From positions 1 to 64,000 of the forward strand of contig NZ_VATY01000003.1 of NCBI RefSeq assembly GCF_005885635.1: a DNA stretch of 64,000 nucleotides, in the 5' to 3' direction. The translations under genes were made by a program, and so were the position numbers. This document shows positions 5,742-13,454 of the stretch, piece after piece (position 1 is the first letter of the stretch; each line of letters begins with the position of its first letter). The notes beneath the pieces are model-generated. The model had not been told where the DNA came from, did no database searches, and saw only the letters and a program-made list of their open reading frames with translations. Source of the DNA: Maribacter algarum (ex Zhang et al. 2020). Its GTDB lineage: Bacteria; Bacteroidota; Bacteroidia; Flavobacteriales; Flavobacteriaceae.

Positions 5742-7196
5742 TTAAAGGTGTTCATTTATTCGAGCTCGAATTTCTTCAATGGAAGTTCTACTTACGAACT
5801 TCCCATCTTCAAAAATAATTTTCAACTCTCCTTTTTCCTCTTCCGCTTCTGGTACTTCATCAACTAAAACGTAATCTCCGTTTACTTTATCGACGCGAAT
5901 CAATCCTTTTGCAGATTTCTTAACACCATCATCAGTGATTGGGTCTTTGAAAATTTCTCTTCGTTCGCCATTAACAACAACCGAGGTTGCTTTCATAGCA
6001 AAGCCAAAGGTATCTCTAGTGTTGAATTGATAGGTAAAAGAACCAATCCCCAATACAACATTGGTAGATGCAAAACCTTTATCATGTAAACGCTGGCAAA
6101 TATCTTCTGAACGAATAAGTGTAATACTATCACCATAAATCGCACCAATATGAGGGTCTAAAACTTTAAAACCTTCTTTGTTAACTGAACCACCAAAAAC
6201 GTCCCAAAGTAGTTCTACGACTCCCTTTTCTGATGGACTACCGTCACCAAGTCTTCCATTTGTTCCACAGATAATATCTACAGGATCTCCACTATCAGGT
6301 CGAATTACCAATTTACCATTACGACCTAATATTTCTTCTTTCAAAGCAGGAAGATAGTCGGTGAGTACTTTCCATAAATCCCAAGTATCACTTACTACTG
6401 ATAATATTCCCGTTGGATACGTTTCCATCAATTGACGAAAAGTTCCGATTTCATCATCTTTGGTACCCGCGCACATTACGGAGTGTTCGGTTGCATTTAC
6501 AGAACCAACCACAAAACCTTCTGCTTGATAGTATTTTTTAAGTCCATGAATCACGGGTAAAGTATCAGACCCTAGAAATACAGAAGCATGACCCATACCG
6601 GAAGCTACAGCACTCTGAAGACCACCCATTCCTCGCATCGAGAAATCATGTCCTTGAAAATCAATAAATGGCAAATTTTCAGCATCAGTTTTTAAAGCCC
6701 ATTTTTTAAAAATACGTTTATAGGTCAATGCAATAGATGCTGATGTCATTGGTAACCATAACATGGTTGACAAAATGGTTTCTAAGAAGTTGGTCACCCA
6801 ATAAAACTCTTTTTTAGTATTTACAACGGTTAACATAGGCACACGAATAGGAACTTCAACACCTTCAGGTAAAGACTTCACGCGAATTGGCAAATAGCCT
6901 AAATCATGCAGCTCTTCAAAATGAGTAACATCGTAAGGCGCATTTAGATATAACGAAAGTTCTTCCTTCAGTTCAGCACAAACGGTTGCTTTTGGTTTAG
7001 AGAAGAAATTATCTTCAAAATAATCATGTAACCATTGCATTACATATTGTTGCCCAAAAGAAAGGACTTTATCACAGCCTTTCGGAGCATATTTATTACT
7101 TCTTGGAGTCCAGTTAGAATATACTTCTTCTGTTCCCTTGGGGTATTGCTGATGATGTCCCGTTTTATATCCGTCTGTAAGTAGTAATCCGTTCAT
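5742..7196 (-). CDS. nadV: nicotinamide phosphoribosyltransferase
   Basis: A 484-residue NAMPT/NadV protein, the normal family length. It joins nicotinamide and PRPP to form NMN, the first step of NAD+ salvage. Family hallmarks are LTDGYKTGHHQQYP at the N-terminus, HDFSMRGM (about 183-190), the catalytic histidine in NATEHSVM (about 234-241) and IRPDSGDP (about 297-304). It is the first gene of a seven-gene minus-strand operon. Two NrtR-like dyads lie 80 and 133 bases upstream of its start, each placed between -33 and -7 like sequences, so it is probably repressed when NAD or ADP-ribose signals are adequate. Its partner gene suggests a possible ADP-ribose-based variant reaction. Confidence 0.93.
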   Translation of the reverse strand: MNGLLLTDGYKTGHHQQYPKGTEEVYSNWTPRSNKYAPKGCDKVLSFGQQYVMQWLHDYFEDNFFSKPKATVCAELKEELSLYLNAPYDVTHFEELHDLGYLPIRVKSLPEGVEVPIRVPMLTVVNTKKEFYWVTNFLETILSTMLWLPMTSASIALTYKRIFKKWALKTDAENLPFIDFQGHDFSMRGMGGLQSAVASGMGHASVFLGSDTLPVIHGLKKYYQAEGFVVGSVNATEHSVMCAGTKDDEIGTFRQLMETYPTGILSVVSDTWDLWKVLTDYLPALKEEILGRNGKLVIRPDSGDPVDIICGTNGRLGDGSPSEKGVVELLWDVFGGSVNKEGFKVLDPHIGAIYGDSITLIRSEDICQRLHDKGFASTNVVLGIGSFTYQFNTRDTFGFAMKATSVVVNGERREIFKDPITDDGVKKSAKGLIRVDKVNGDYVLVDEVPEAEEEKGELKIIFEDGKFVSRTSIEEIRARINEHL

Positions 7197-7263
7197 AGTT
7201 TTAGTTTTTATCTGTTGGTGGAAATATGGTATTTGTACATAACGATACTTCCTTTGAAATATT

Positions 7264-7294
7264 TAAATCTAATTTTGTGTATTTATTACGCAAA
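7264..7294 (-). promoter_or_regulatory. putative proximal promoter of the nadV operon
   Basis: Minus strand: TTTG (7294-7291), 19-base spacer, TAGATTTA (7271-7264), close to the Bacteroidetes TTTG-N19-TAnnTTTG consensus and about 67 bases before the start codon. The NrtR-like dyad occupies almost the whole spacer. Confidence 0.5.
7276..7292. promoter_or_regulatory. NrtR-type operator 1
   Basis: TGTGTA-TTTAT-TACGCA, a 17-bp imperfect dyad sharing spacing and half-sites with the two other copies. It overlaps the spacer of the proximal nadV promoter. Confidence 0.65.
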
Positions 7295-7318
7295 TATAAA
7301 ATGTGTTTTTGAATCACA

Positions 7319-7347
7319 CAAGATATTTTGTGTTTTTTTTACGCAAA
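7319..7347 (-). promoter_or_regulatory. putative distal promoter of the nadV operon
   Basis: Minus strand: TTTG (7347-7344), 18-base spacer, TATCTTG (7325-7319). It repeats the layout of the proximal promoter, again with the operator between the two elements. Confidence 0.4.
7329..7345. promoter_or_regulatory. NrtR-type operator 2
   Basis: TGTGTT-TTTTT-TACGCA, same 17-bp layout as operators 1 and 3. A further TGTGT/ACACA pair (7302-7320) lies between operators 1 and 2 with different spacing and may be incidental. Confidence 0.6.
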
Positions 7348-7373
7348 TTAAAATTCAAAGCTTGTAGATAAGG

Positions 7374-8048
7374 CTATATTTCGAAGATGATACCTTCCTT
7401 TTTTAGTTGGAAATAACGTTTCTTATTAAAGCTAAAAAGGCTTGCAGGCCTACCTCTGCCTATAGAAACCTTCTCGTCTAATTCATCTAAAACTTTCAGG
7501 CTAGTAATTTTCTTTTTGAAATTTCTTCTGTCAATTTCACGATCCAGCAGGGTGGTGTAAAGCTTTTCTAAATCGGAAAAAGGGAACTTTTTATCGAGTA
7601 ATTCAAATCCGATAGGCTCATATGTAATCTTTCCTTGTAGTCTTTCAATGGCAATTTTTAAGATTTTTTTGTGGTCAAATGCCAACTTAGGCAACTTTTT
7701 GATATCGAACCATTCTGCTTTTTTTGCATCAGTAGATGCGGTCAACTTGAAGGCATTTGGTTTGACCAATCCGAAGTAAGCTACTGAGACTACTCTACCC
7801 CTTGGGTCTCGCCCTAAATCCCCAAAGGTGTACAATTGTTCCAAGTAGTTAATTCTAGCACCCGTCTCTTCCGACAATTCTCTTTGAACTGCTTGCTCTA
7901 AATCTTCATTTTCCAATACAAAGCCTCCTGGTAAAGCCCAACCATCTTTGAAGGGTTCGTATTTGCGTTTGACCAGAAGTACAGATATATTCCCCGAATC
8001 ATAACCAAACACTACTGCGTCGACGGTAAGTTTAATTTTGCTTTTCAT
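7374..8048 (-). CDS. nrtR: NrtR-type Nudix transcriptional repressor
   Basis: From the ATG at 8048 the protein has 224 residues, starting MKSKIKLTVDAVVFGYD; the longer open frame adds 18 unlikely residues that would translate the operator. Residues about 5-140 are a Nudix fold with a good box (GGFVLENEDLE... QRELSEETGA), and about 145-224 form a winged-helix C-terminal domain with GRGRPASLFSF, the NrtR arrangement. NrtR proteins bind ADP-ribose or related ligands through the Nudix-like domain and repress NAD synthesis genes. It is transcribed in the same direction as the nadV operon, 177 bases upstream of nadV. A dyad identical in layout to the nadV operators sits 5 bases before its start, implying autoregulation. 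Residual Nudix hydrolase activity is possible because the box is intact. Confidence 0.85.
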   Translation of the reverse strand: MKSKIKLTVDAVVFGYDSGNISVLLVKRKYEPFKDGWALPGGFVLENEDLEQAVQRELSEETGARINYLEQLYTFGDLGRDPRGRVVSVAYFGLVKPNAFKLTASTDAKKAEWFDIKKLPKLAFDHKKILKIAIERLQGKITYEPIGFELLDKKFPFSDLEKLYTTLLDREIDRRNFKKKITSLKVLDELDEKVSIGRGRPASLFSFNKKRYFQLKKEGIIFEI

Positions 8049-8052
8049 TATA

Positions 8053-8069
8053 TGTGTAAAATATACACA
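8053..8069. promoter_or_regulatory. NrtR-type operator 3
   Basis: TGTGTA-AAATA-TACACA, the most symmetric of three copies, ending 5 bases upstream of the nrtR ATG. It lies in the divergent region between nrtR and the SWIM gene (8202). Confidence 0.65.
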
Positions 8070-8201
8070 AATATAACCAAAATAAAGTGCATTTATCTTC
8101 AAACTGATCGCTTACAGAAATAATATTCTATTTCAACCAGAAAATTCTTAGCAATAAAAATATACCTGTATTTTTAAGTGTATTTATCCAAACCCTTAAC
8201 T

Positions 8202-9548
8202 ATGGCTTCAGATACACTTAACTATCAATACAAAACTGCATCCTCCCTAAAAAAGGAAAATGGCAAAGAGAGTCTACTACTATCAAAATTTAGCGAGGTA
8301 GAAAAAGGAAGTTCTCCTTGTTTCTTTTGGGGTACCTTAAATCAACCTTATGAACTATCAAGGTGCTTGATTACCCTTTCGAATATTGTACAGTCCAGTT
8401 TTAATCTTTCACCTTTCCAATTAGCCTTACTCAAGGACCCTATTGTAACCGCTGGAAATGAACAAATTCGTTTTGAAGGATTTTCTCATTGTGCCGGAGT
8501 ATATGCCAGAGTCGATGTTTTAGACAGCGGCCAAGATGGGGAATTCATTGAAAATGGCACAACCAATGTCGATTTCAATACACCACTAATCTCGGAATTA
8601 GGAAAAATCCAAAAAAATGACAATCTGGTGCTTTCTGTTGGCCAAAAAGAGGTTGGGTTCCATAAAGATGGAAAAAGCACTATAGAACGTAAAGTTCCTT
8701 TACCAGCAAAATGGATAAAAGGTTTAACAACCGTTCAACATTTCTTTTCAGAATCAGAGTATGGACTTACTCTCAATAGAATACAAGCTATTCAGTTATT
8801 TAAGACTATACCGAATGGTAAGGTGAAAACAGACTATTTTCTGTTAAAAAGAGGAAATCGCTATTCCTTTTCACCCTTAAAATCTAAAGATGCGATTTGT
8901 ATCGGAGGTATTCATCGGTTACGTTTATTAAATCATCTCATTCCATTAATTAATGAACTTAAAATATATCCTCATAAAGATTTACAGTCTGTTAGCTTAA
9001 TTATGTGTTTCGACCATGTCAATTTTACATTTTCGGTATCACGAGATTTTTGGAGAGGTTTTTCTGGTGAAGGAGCCGCTCTTGAAGAACTAATAGAAGA
9101 CTTACCTGATTCGCTTATTCAAGCCTTTGATAATTATTCTTATGCAAATCAAGAGTTTAATCCTGCTTTAATTGCTTTGGAAGAAAACATTGATTTGAGC
9201 AAAATAGAGAAACTATCTACCAAATTATCAGCCATGGGTCTTCTAGGTTATGATTTAGAAAAAAATGGGTTTTTCTACCGACGATTGCCTTTCAAACTTA
9301 GTAGAATATTATCCTTAAACCCAAGACTGAAGGGCGCTGAAAAACTGTTACTGGAAGACAAGGTTAATATTACTTCAAATAAAGAAAACCAGATAGAGGC
9401 TAAAGTTGAAGGTAGCGGAGTTCATCACTATGTAGTTATTAAGGATTCAATGGAAAAGTGTACCTGTACCTGGTACAGCAAGAATCAAGGTGAACGCGGA
9501 GTATGCAAACATATATTAGCCGTAAAGAAAAAAGCCAAATCCAATTAA
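8202..9548 (+). CDS. SWIM zinc-finger protein
   Basis: From the ATG at 8202 (an upstream GTG at 8178 is possible) the product has 448 residues. The C-terminus carries a SWIM zinc-finger: CTCTW, then GVCKHIL, that is CxC-Xn-CxH, at about 415-440. The rest is an uncharacterised alpha/beta region. SWIM domains bind nucleic acid or protein partners. In Bacteroidota such proteins often lie next to large HEAT-like (DUF6493-type) proteins, and related SWIM genes belong to MoxR-ATPase/von Willebrand conflict systems. Here the next gene begins 1 base after the stop, so the two are translationally coupled. No MoxR or VWA gene is present. Confidence 0.8.
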   Translation: MASDTLNYQYKTASSLKKENGKESLLLSKFSEVEKGSSPCFFWGTLNQPYELSRCLITLSNIVQSSFNLSPFQLALLKDPIVTAGNEQIRFEGFSHCAGVYARVDVLDSGQDGEFIENGTTNVDFNTPLISELGKIQKNDNLVLSVGQKEVGFHKDGKSTIERKVPLPAKWIKGLTTVQHFFSESEYGLTLNRIQAIQLFKTIPNGKVKTDYFLLKRGNRYSFSPLKSKDAICIGGIHRLRLLNHLIPLINELKIYPHKDLQSVSLIMCFDHVNFTFSVSRDFWRGFSGEGAALEELIEDLPDSLIQAFDNYSYANQEFNPALIALEENIDLSKIEKLSTKLSAMGLLGYDLEKNGFFYRRLPFKLSRILSLNPRLKGAEKLLLEDKVNITSNKENQIEAKVEGSGVHHYVVIKDSMEKCTCTWYSKNQGERGVCKHILAVKKKAKSN

Positions 9549-9549
9549 T

Positions 9550-12492
9550 ATGCTTGAAAAAGAATTAGAAGAAATTATTATCAAAGAGAAAAGTATTATC
9601 ACCTTCTTAAAAAAACTCAGTCCAAAAGATAAAAGAGAACTTGTTCCTTTTCTAAAAAAGCTAAAAGAGAGAGTATTTGAACTAAAGACTATAGAGGAAA
9701 AATCCAAATGGGGCTTATCTTATACTTATGAACATACTCATACTGAAAAACAAAGGGCGCTAATGCATAAAGCGTGTTATGTTTGTTTCAATAAAACAGA
9801 TATAAAAAGGGCACTTTTCAATGTTAGTAATCTTTCTGTAAGTGATGATTATTTAAAAAATATCATTCCTTGGTATACTCCAAATTGGTACGGCGACTTG
9901 ATTAATGAAGATATGCCTTGGGAATTGACCTACGACAAGACAATGCGATTATGTAAAGACGGCTTACTAGAACCATCTCATGCATTACTTCTAAACAAAC
10001 TTCCAAGTGCAATAGTCGAATACGAGTGGAAGGATAAGAAAAGGCTTAGTTATTACAAACCTGAAGTTTTATTCAATCATAAAAAAACCTTAGACGAGCA
10101 CATTTGGTTATTGTTTGAGGAAGATTCTAGTATAAATAATTATTACAACTATCTACATCTAGAAAATTATAAAGGAGGTAATGATATTTGGATTGATACC
10201 ATTTGCAATTTAGTTCATGATGAGAAACTCAATCGAAAAAAAGTTTTACGGGCAACCATATATACATCTACTAAAGGGTTTAACAAGACATTAAGTGGTT
10301 GGTTCTTCGATTTGCTCTTAAAATTAAATCTAACTGAGGAGGAAATATTGAGTTTGCAAAATGAACTATTTGCAGCATTGAATTCACCTCATTCTAAAGT
10401 AATAAATACAGTTCTAAAATATTTTAAATCTGTCTCCAATCTTAAAAAGTTTAAGCATAAAACTTTTATTGAGAACTCGTCGTTACTATTAAATTCCGAA
10501 ACGAAGTCCGTTGTTAACTCAACTTTGATGATTTTAGATAAAATCGCTAAAATTCACCCTTCTTCAAAATTATCAGCTTGTCAAAAAGCTTCAGAAGCTT
10601 TGATCAATATCGATGAAAAAATTCAATTAAGGGCGGCCAAAATAATTGAGAAATACGGAAATCCAAAAAAAGTGGAACTTCTTGATGAAATCAATTTGTA
10701 CGCTGACAATCTGTTTTATACATCCAAGGAAGTACTGCACGAATACTTAACTCAGCAAGAAGAAGTTGAAGCCTACAATTATGAGGTGGAAGAATCAAAG
10801 GTGATATCTGAAGAAAATAAGTTGTCATCTTACAAAACGTTTGACGAGTTAATCTTTTTTGTAAGTCAGGCTCTTGACAATAACGAAGTATATCATATCG
10901 ATTTACTCTTAAGCTATTTACCCAAATTGAATGTTCTTTTGAACAAGGATAATGTCGGGAAATTGGAACCTATTTTTAAGCGATCTTTCGACCTTTCGAT
11001 GAGCTTTGACTGGAATAGCCAAATTGGTAATTTAGAATCAGAGGCAGCTCTCTATATGAATGACTTTGCGGAAATTTTAATGAGAAAGTTTCCTGCTGAG
11101 CTAGATAGCTTCCGAAAGGCGAAGGACAAAAAAATAAAAAAACTCAAGGAGGACAGGTATTATAGCTCACATTACAAGCAAAATTTGAAGGAGATAGAAA
11201 AACAACCTATTCCTGATTATATCTACCAAATCCATCATTTTCTATTCATAAAATCCAAGGCCTTAATTAAAAAAAGTTTAACCTTAGAATTGTTATCCAC
11301 ACCAACTCATAGTCCTTGTTGGATTGACCCGAAGGTACTTATTGAAAGAATTTTGGCGTACGAGAGAAGTAACGAGGTAATGGATTTATATGATTTTCAA
11401 TTAGCTCTAGGGCGGTTACCGATAAATAATCAGGGCCAAGATGTAACTGGACTTATTCAGAGTATAAAGGATGAGGACTCTAAAAAAATTCTACAATATC
11501 ACTTTAATCTACTTGATATTAATAATGAAAAAATTACCAGACCTGAATTATGGCTTCAAAGCGTATTGAGCAGAAATAAGGATTCAGAAGTTTCATTTTT
11601 TCAAGAGTACTTGGCTAATTCCTTACAAAAGGAAAAAGGGGCATATGTCTGGGATTGCGAAATGAAGGACCATTTTTATAAAGAATATGATTATTCCCTT
11701 GGTAAGCAGGTACAGAAAAAAATGGTTAGAAAAGAATTGGGGTTTAAAGATTTTAATCTTCAAAAAGCCAAGCCTGATTCCCTTGTTGATGGCCTCAAGG
11801 GATTTTTTGGCAGAAATAAAAAAACGATAAAAATCAATAGCATTTATAACTACATCCACTTCAAAAAACAAAAATATTACACTACCATACAACCAAATGA
11901 TGAAATAAAATTCTTGTACTTATCTCCAAATAATCCAAGTATGTTCTTAAGTCATGTTATTCATAATAACCTTAAAGAATCTACTTTTTTTGATGAGAGC
12001 AGTAAAAAGAATATGGTTAATTTATTGAAAGGCTTACACGAAATTTGGATTAGACCTGATTTTAAGGAATCGACCTATTTATTTTTAGCTTCAGGGCTTT
12101 TATGCAGTGATAAAGTCTCTAGAGAACTCGCTGCAGAAGTATGGATTAAAGCAAGTGCTGAAGGAAACATGAACAGTTTATTATTAGGTCAAATCGTTGG
12201 AAAACTTCAGAAGGGAGAATACGCGCCCCTTAAACGGTTTACAGACTTAATGACTATGAGCCTTTTCAATGTTTCCAAGGGACATAACGAATCTCTCTAT
12301 AGGCTTTTGGATAATATGATTGGTAACATGAATAATGTTCCTATTAGGGGTGTAAAAAAATTGTTGGAAATATTTTTAGAATTAAAACGTAGCTTTCCCC
12401 GGTCTGAAATAAGTGAATTATCGCTAGAGAAACTATCAGTATGGCAAGAGACAAAAACAATAAAATCGGTTATAAATAAGATTATTCAATAG
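9550..12492 (+). CDS. large HEAT-like helical protein, DUF6493-type
   Basis: A 980-residue, lysine-rich, predominantly helical protein without signal peptide. Regularly spaced helical pairs are visible, for example around KVINTVLKYFKSVSNLKKF and STLMILDKIAKIHP, as in HEAT or ARM solenoids. Composition and layout resemble the DUF6493 proteins of Bacteroidota that accompany SWIM-domain proteins. No catalytic motif is seen. It probably works with the SWIM protein encoded 1 base upstream as a nucleic-acid or protein scaffold, perhaps in stress or conflict responses. Family match is by pattern and moderately certain; function unknown. Confidence 0.7.
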   Translation: MLEKELEEIIIKEKSIITFLKKLSPKDKRELVPFLKKLKERVFELKTIEEKSKWGLSYTYEHTHTEKQRALMHKACYVCFNKTDIKRALFNVSNLSVSDDYLKNIIPWYTPNWYGDLINEDMPWELTYDKTMRLCKDGLLEPSHALLLNKLPSAIVEYEWKDKKRLSYYKPEVLFNHKKTLDEHIWLLFEEDSSINNYYNYLHLENYKGGNDIWIDTICNLVHDEKLNRKKVLRATIYTSTKGFNKTLSGWFFDLLLKLNLTEEEILSLQNELFAALNSPHSKVINTVLKYFKSVSNLKKFKHKTFIENSSLLLNSETKSVVNSTLMILDKIAKIHPSSKLSACQKASEALINIDEKIQLRAAKIIEKYGNPKKVELLDEINLYADNLFYTSKEVLHEYLTQQEEVEAYNYEVEESKVISEENKLSSYKTFDELIFFVSQALDNNEVYHIDLLLSYLPKLNVLLNKDNVGKLEPIFKRSFDLSMSFDWNSQIGNLESEAALYMNDFAEILMRKFPAELDSFRKAKDKKIKKLKEDRYYSSHYKQNLKEIEKQPIPDYIYQIHHFLFIKSKALIKKSLTLELLSTPTHSPCWIDPKVLIERILAYERSNEVMDLYDFQLALGRLPINNQGQDVTGLIQSIKDEDSKKILQYHFNLLDINNEKITRPELWLQSVLSRNKDSEVSFFQEYLANSLQKEKGAYVWDCEMKDHFYKEYDYSLGKQVQKKMVRKELGFKDFNLQKAKPDSLVDGLKGFFGRNKKTIKINSIYNYIHFKKQKYYTTIQPNDEIKFLYLSPNNPSMFLSHVIHNNLKESTFFDESSKKNMVNLLKGLHEIWIRPDFKESTYLFLASGLLCSDKVSRELAAEVWIKASAEGNMNSLLLGQIVGKLQKGEYAPLKRFTDLMTMSLFNVSKGHNESLYRLLDNMIGNMNNVPIRGVKKLLEIFLELKRSFPRSEISELSLEKLSVWQETKTIKSVINKIIQ

Positions 12493-12505
12493 TTAAGAGA
12501 GCAAG

Positions 12506-12520
12506 CGAAACGAAGTTTCG
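12506..12520. terminator. hairpin after the SWIM/HEAT unit
   Basis: CGAAAC-GAA-GTTTCG, a perfect 6-bp stem 14 bases after the stop codon at 12492. There is no T-run, so termination strength is uncertain. Confidence 0.35.
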
Positions 12521-12578
12521 TGCTGCAAGTCCCAAATCCTTACCAAACTAATCTGCTTGCGAGGCATCTTGTTTCATA

Positions 12579-13124
12579 TCAATTTGTAAATTGACGTTTA
12601 AGTTTAGCCAATTCCATCGGACTTATTTCTATTTTCAGGTATGGTTTCCCAAATCGTGGTTCTATCTTTTGAACCTTATTCAAAGTGTTTAAAATTATCT
12701 CCATATTGGAATCGTTTTTTTCCTTAAGCTGGTCATACTTGATTCGCGAGACCTTGTTTTCCTTTTTGTTCCATTCTTCCCTTGTGAGCTTCTCGAACTT
12801 CGTTTCTACCAATTTCGGCTCTTTTCTTTTTCGTACGATTTCATGCTTTCCGAACAAAGCTTCTAACATAATATTCGTTGGCAGGGTCTGTGTCTTTTCA
12901 ATGTTCCGGATTATAGCTATCGTTGCCTCTACCCTCTTTCTTGTCTTCTGTTCTTCCTTGTTGATTTGTTCTGCATAGCGGTTTGATGGCTGTATTCCAT
13001 GCCATTCGAAAAAGTCCATAACAGCTTCTAAGGTCTCCGAATAGGAACTTTTAAATTTCCTTGAAAACCCCTTGAACCTTTTGATGGTTCTATCATGTAG
13101 CCTTATGGTACCGAATCCGTCCAT
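12579..13124 (-). CDS. BfmA/BtgA-like mobilisation protein
   Basis: A 181-residue basic protein beginning MDGFGTIRLHDRTIKRFKGF and continuing with YSETLEAVMDFFEWHG, the recognisable start of the BfmA/BtgA family carried by mobilisable elements of Bacteroidetes. The middle is a charged coiled region (about 65-150). These proteins are thought to assist relaxase-dependent DNA transfer. No relaxase or MobA-type gene is present, so this is probably a leftover of an integrated element. It lies downstream of the integrase on the same strand, 330 bases away. Confidence 0.7.
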   Translation of the reverse strand: MDGFGTIRLHDRTIKRFKGFSRKFKSSYSETLEAVMDFFEWHGIQPSNRYAEQINKEEQKTRKRVEATIAIIRNIEKTQTLPTNIMLEALFGKHEIVRKRKEPKLVETKFEKLTREEWNKKENKVSRIKYDQLKEKNDSNMEIILNTLNKVQKIEPRFGKPYLKIEISPMELAKLKRQFTN

Positions 13125-13454
13125 TTTTCACTTCTTTTTCGAACGATTGTTACAATTTATTCCTGTATTCATAGAGGTTTTATTGCTGATTGTTACAATT
13201 TTGACAATTTCTATGGTTTTAGAGTTTGTTTTAATATATTGATATTCAGTGATTTGAATCAATAATTAAATACACAACGTCGCTTTAGCGCGTTGTCCTC
13301 TTGCTATTCAAATCTTCTTCGTTCCACTCCTAAGTTTTGAATACCCTATACAGGGCTCTTCAATAACCAAAAAAGTAGGATGCGCCCTATTCTATTTTTG
13401 CTTCACGCTTACCTATCGGGACGCTACAAAAATCCAACAGGGACCTTGCGCATT
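13125..13454. other. gap between integrase and BfmA/BtgA gene
   Basis: No gene is supported; the open frame reaching into 13380-13760 is the shadow of the integrase. A clear hairpin is present at 13274-13296: ACAACG, bulged T, CGC-TTTA-GCG, CGTTGT. Its place beside a mobilisation gene makes it a candidate oriT or a terminator, undecided. Confidence 0.45.
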
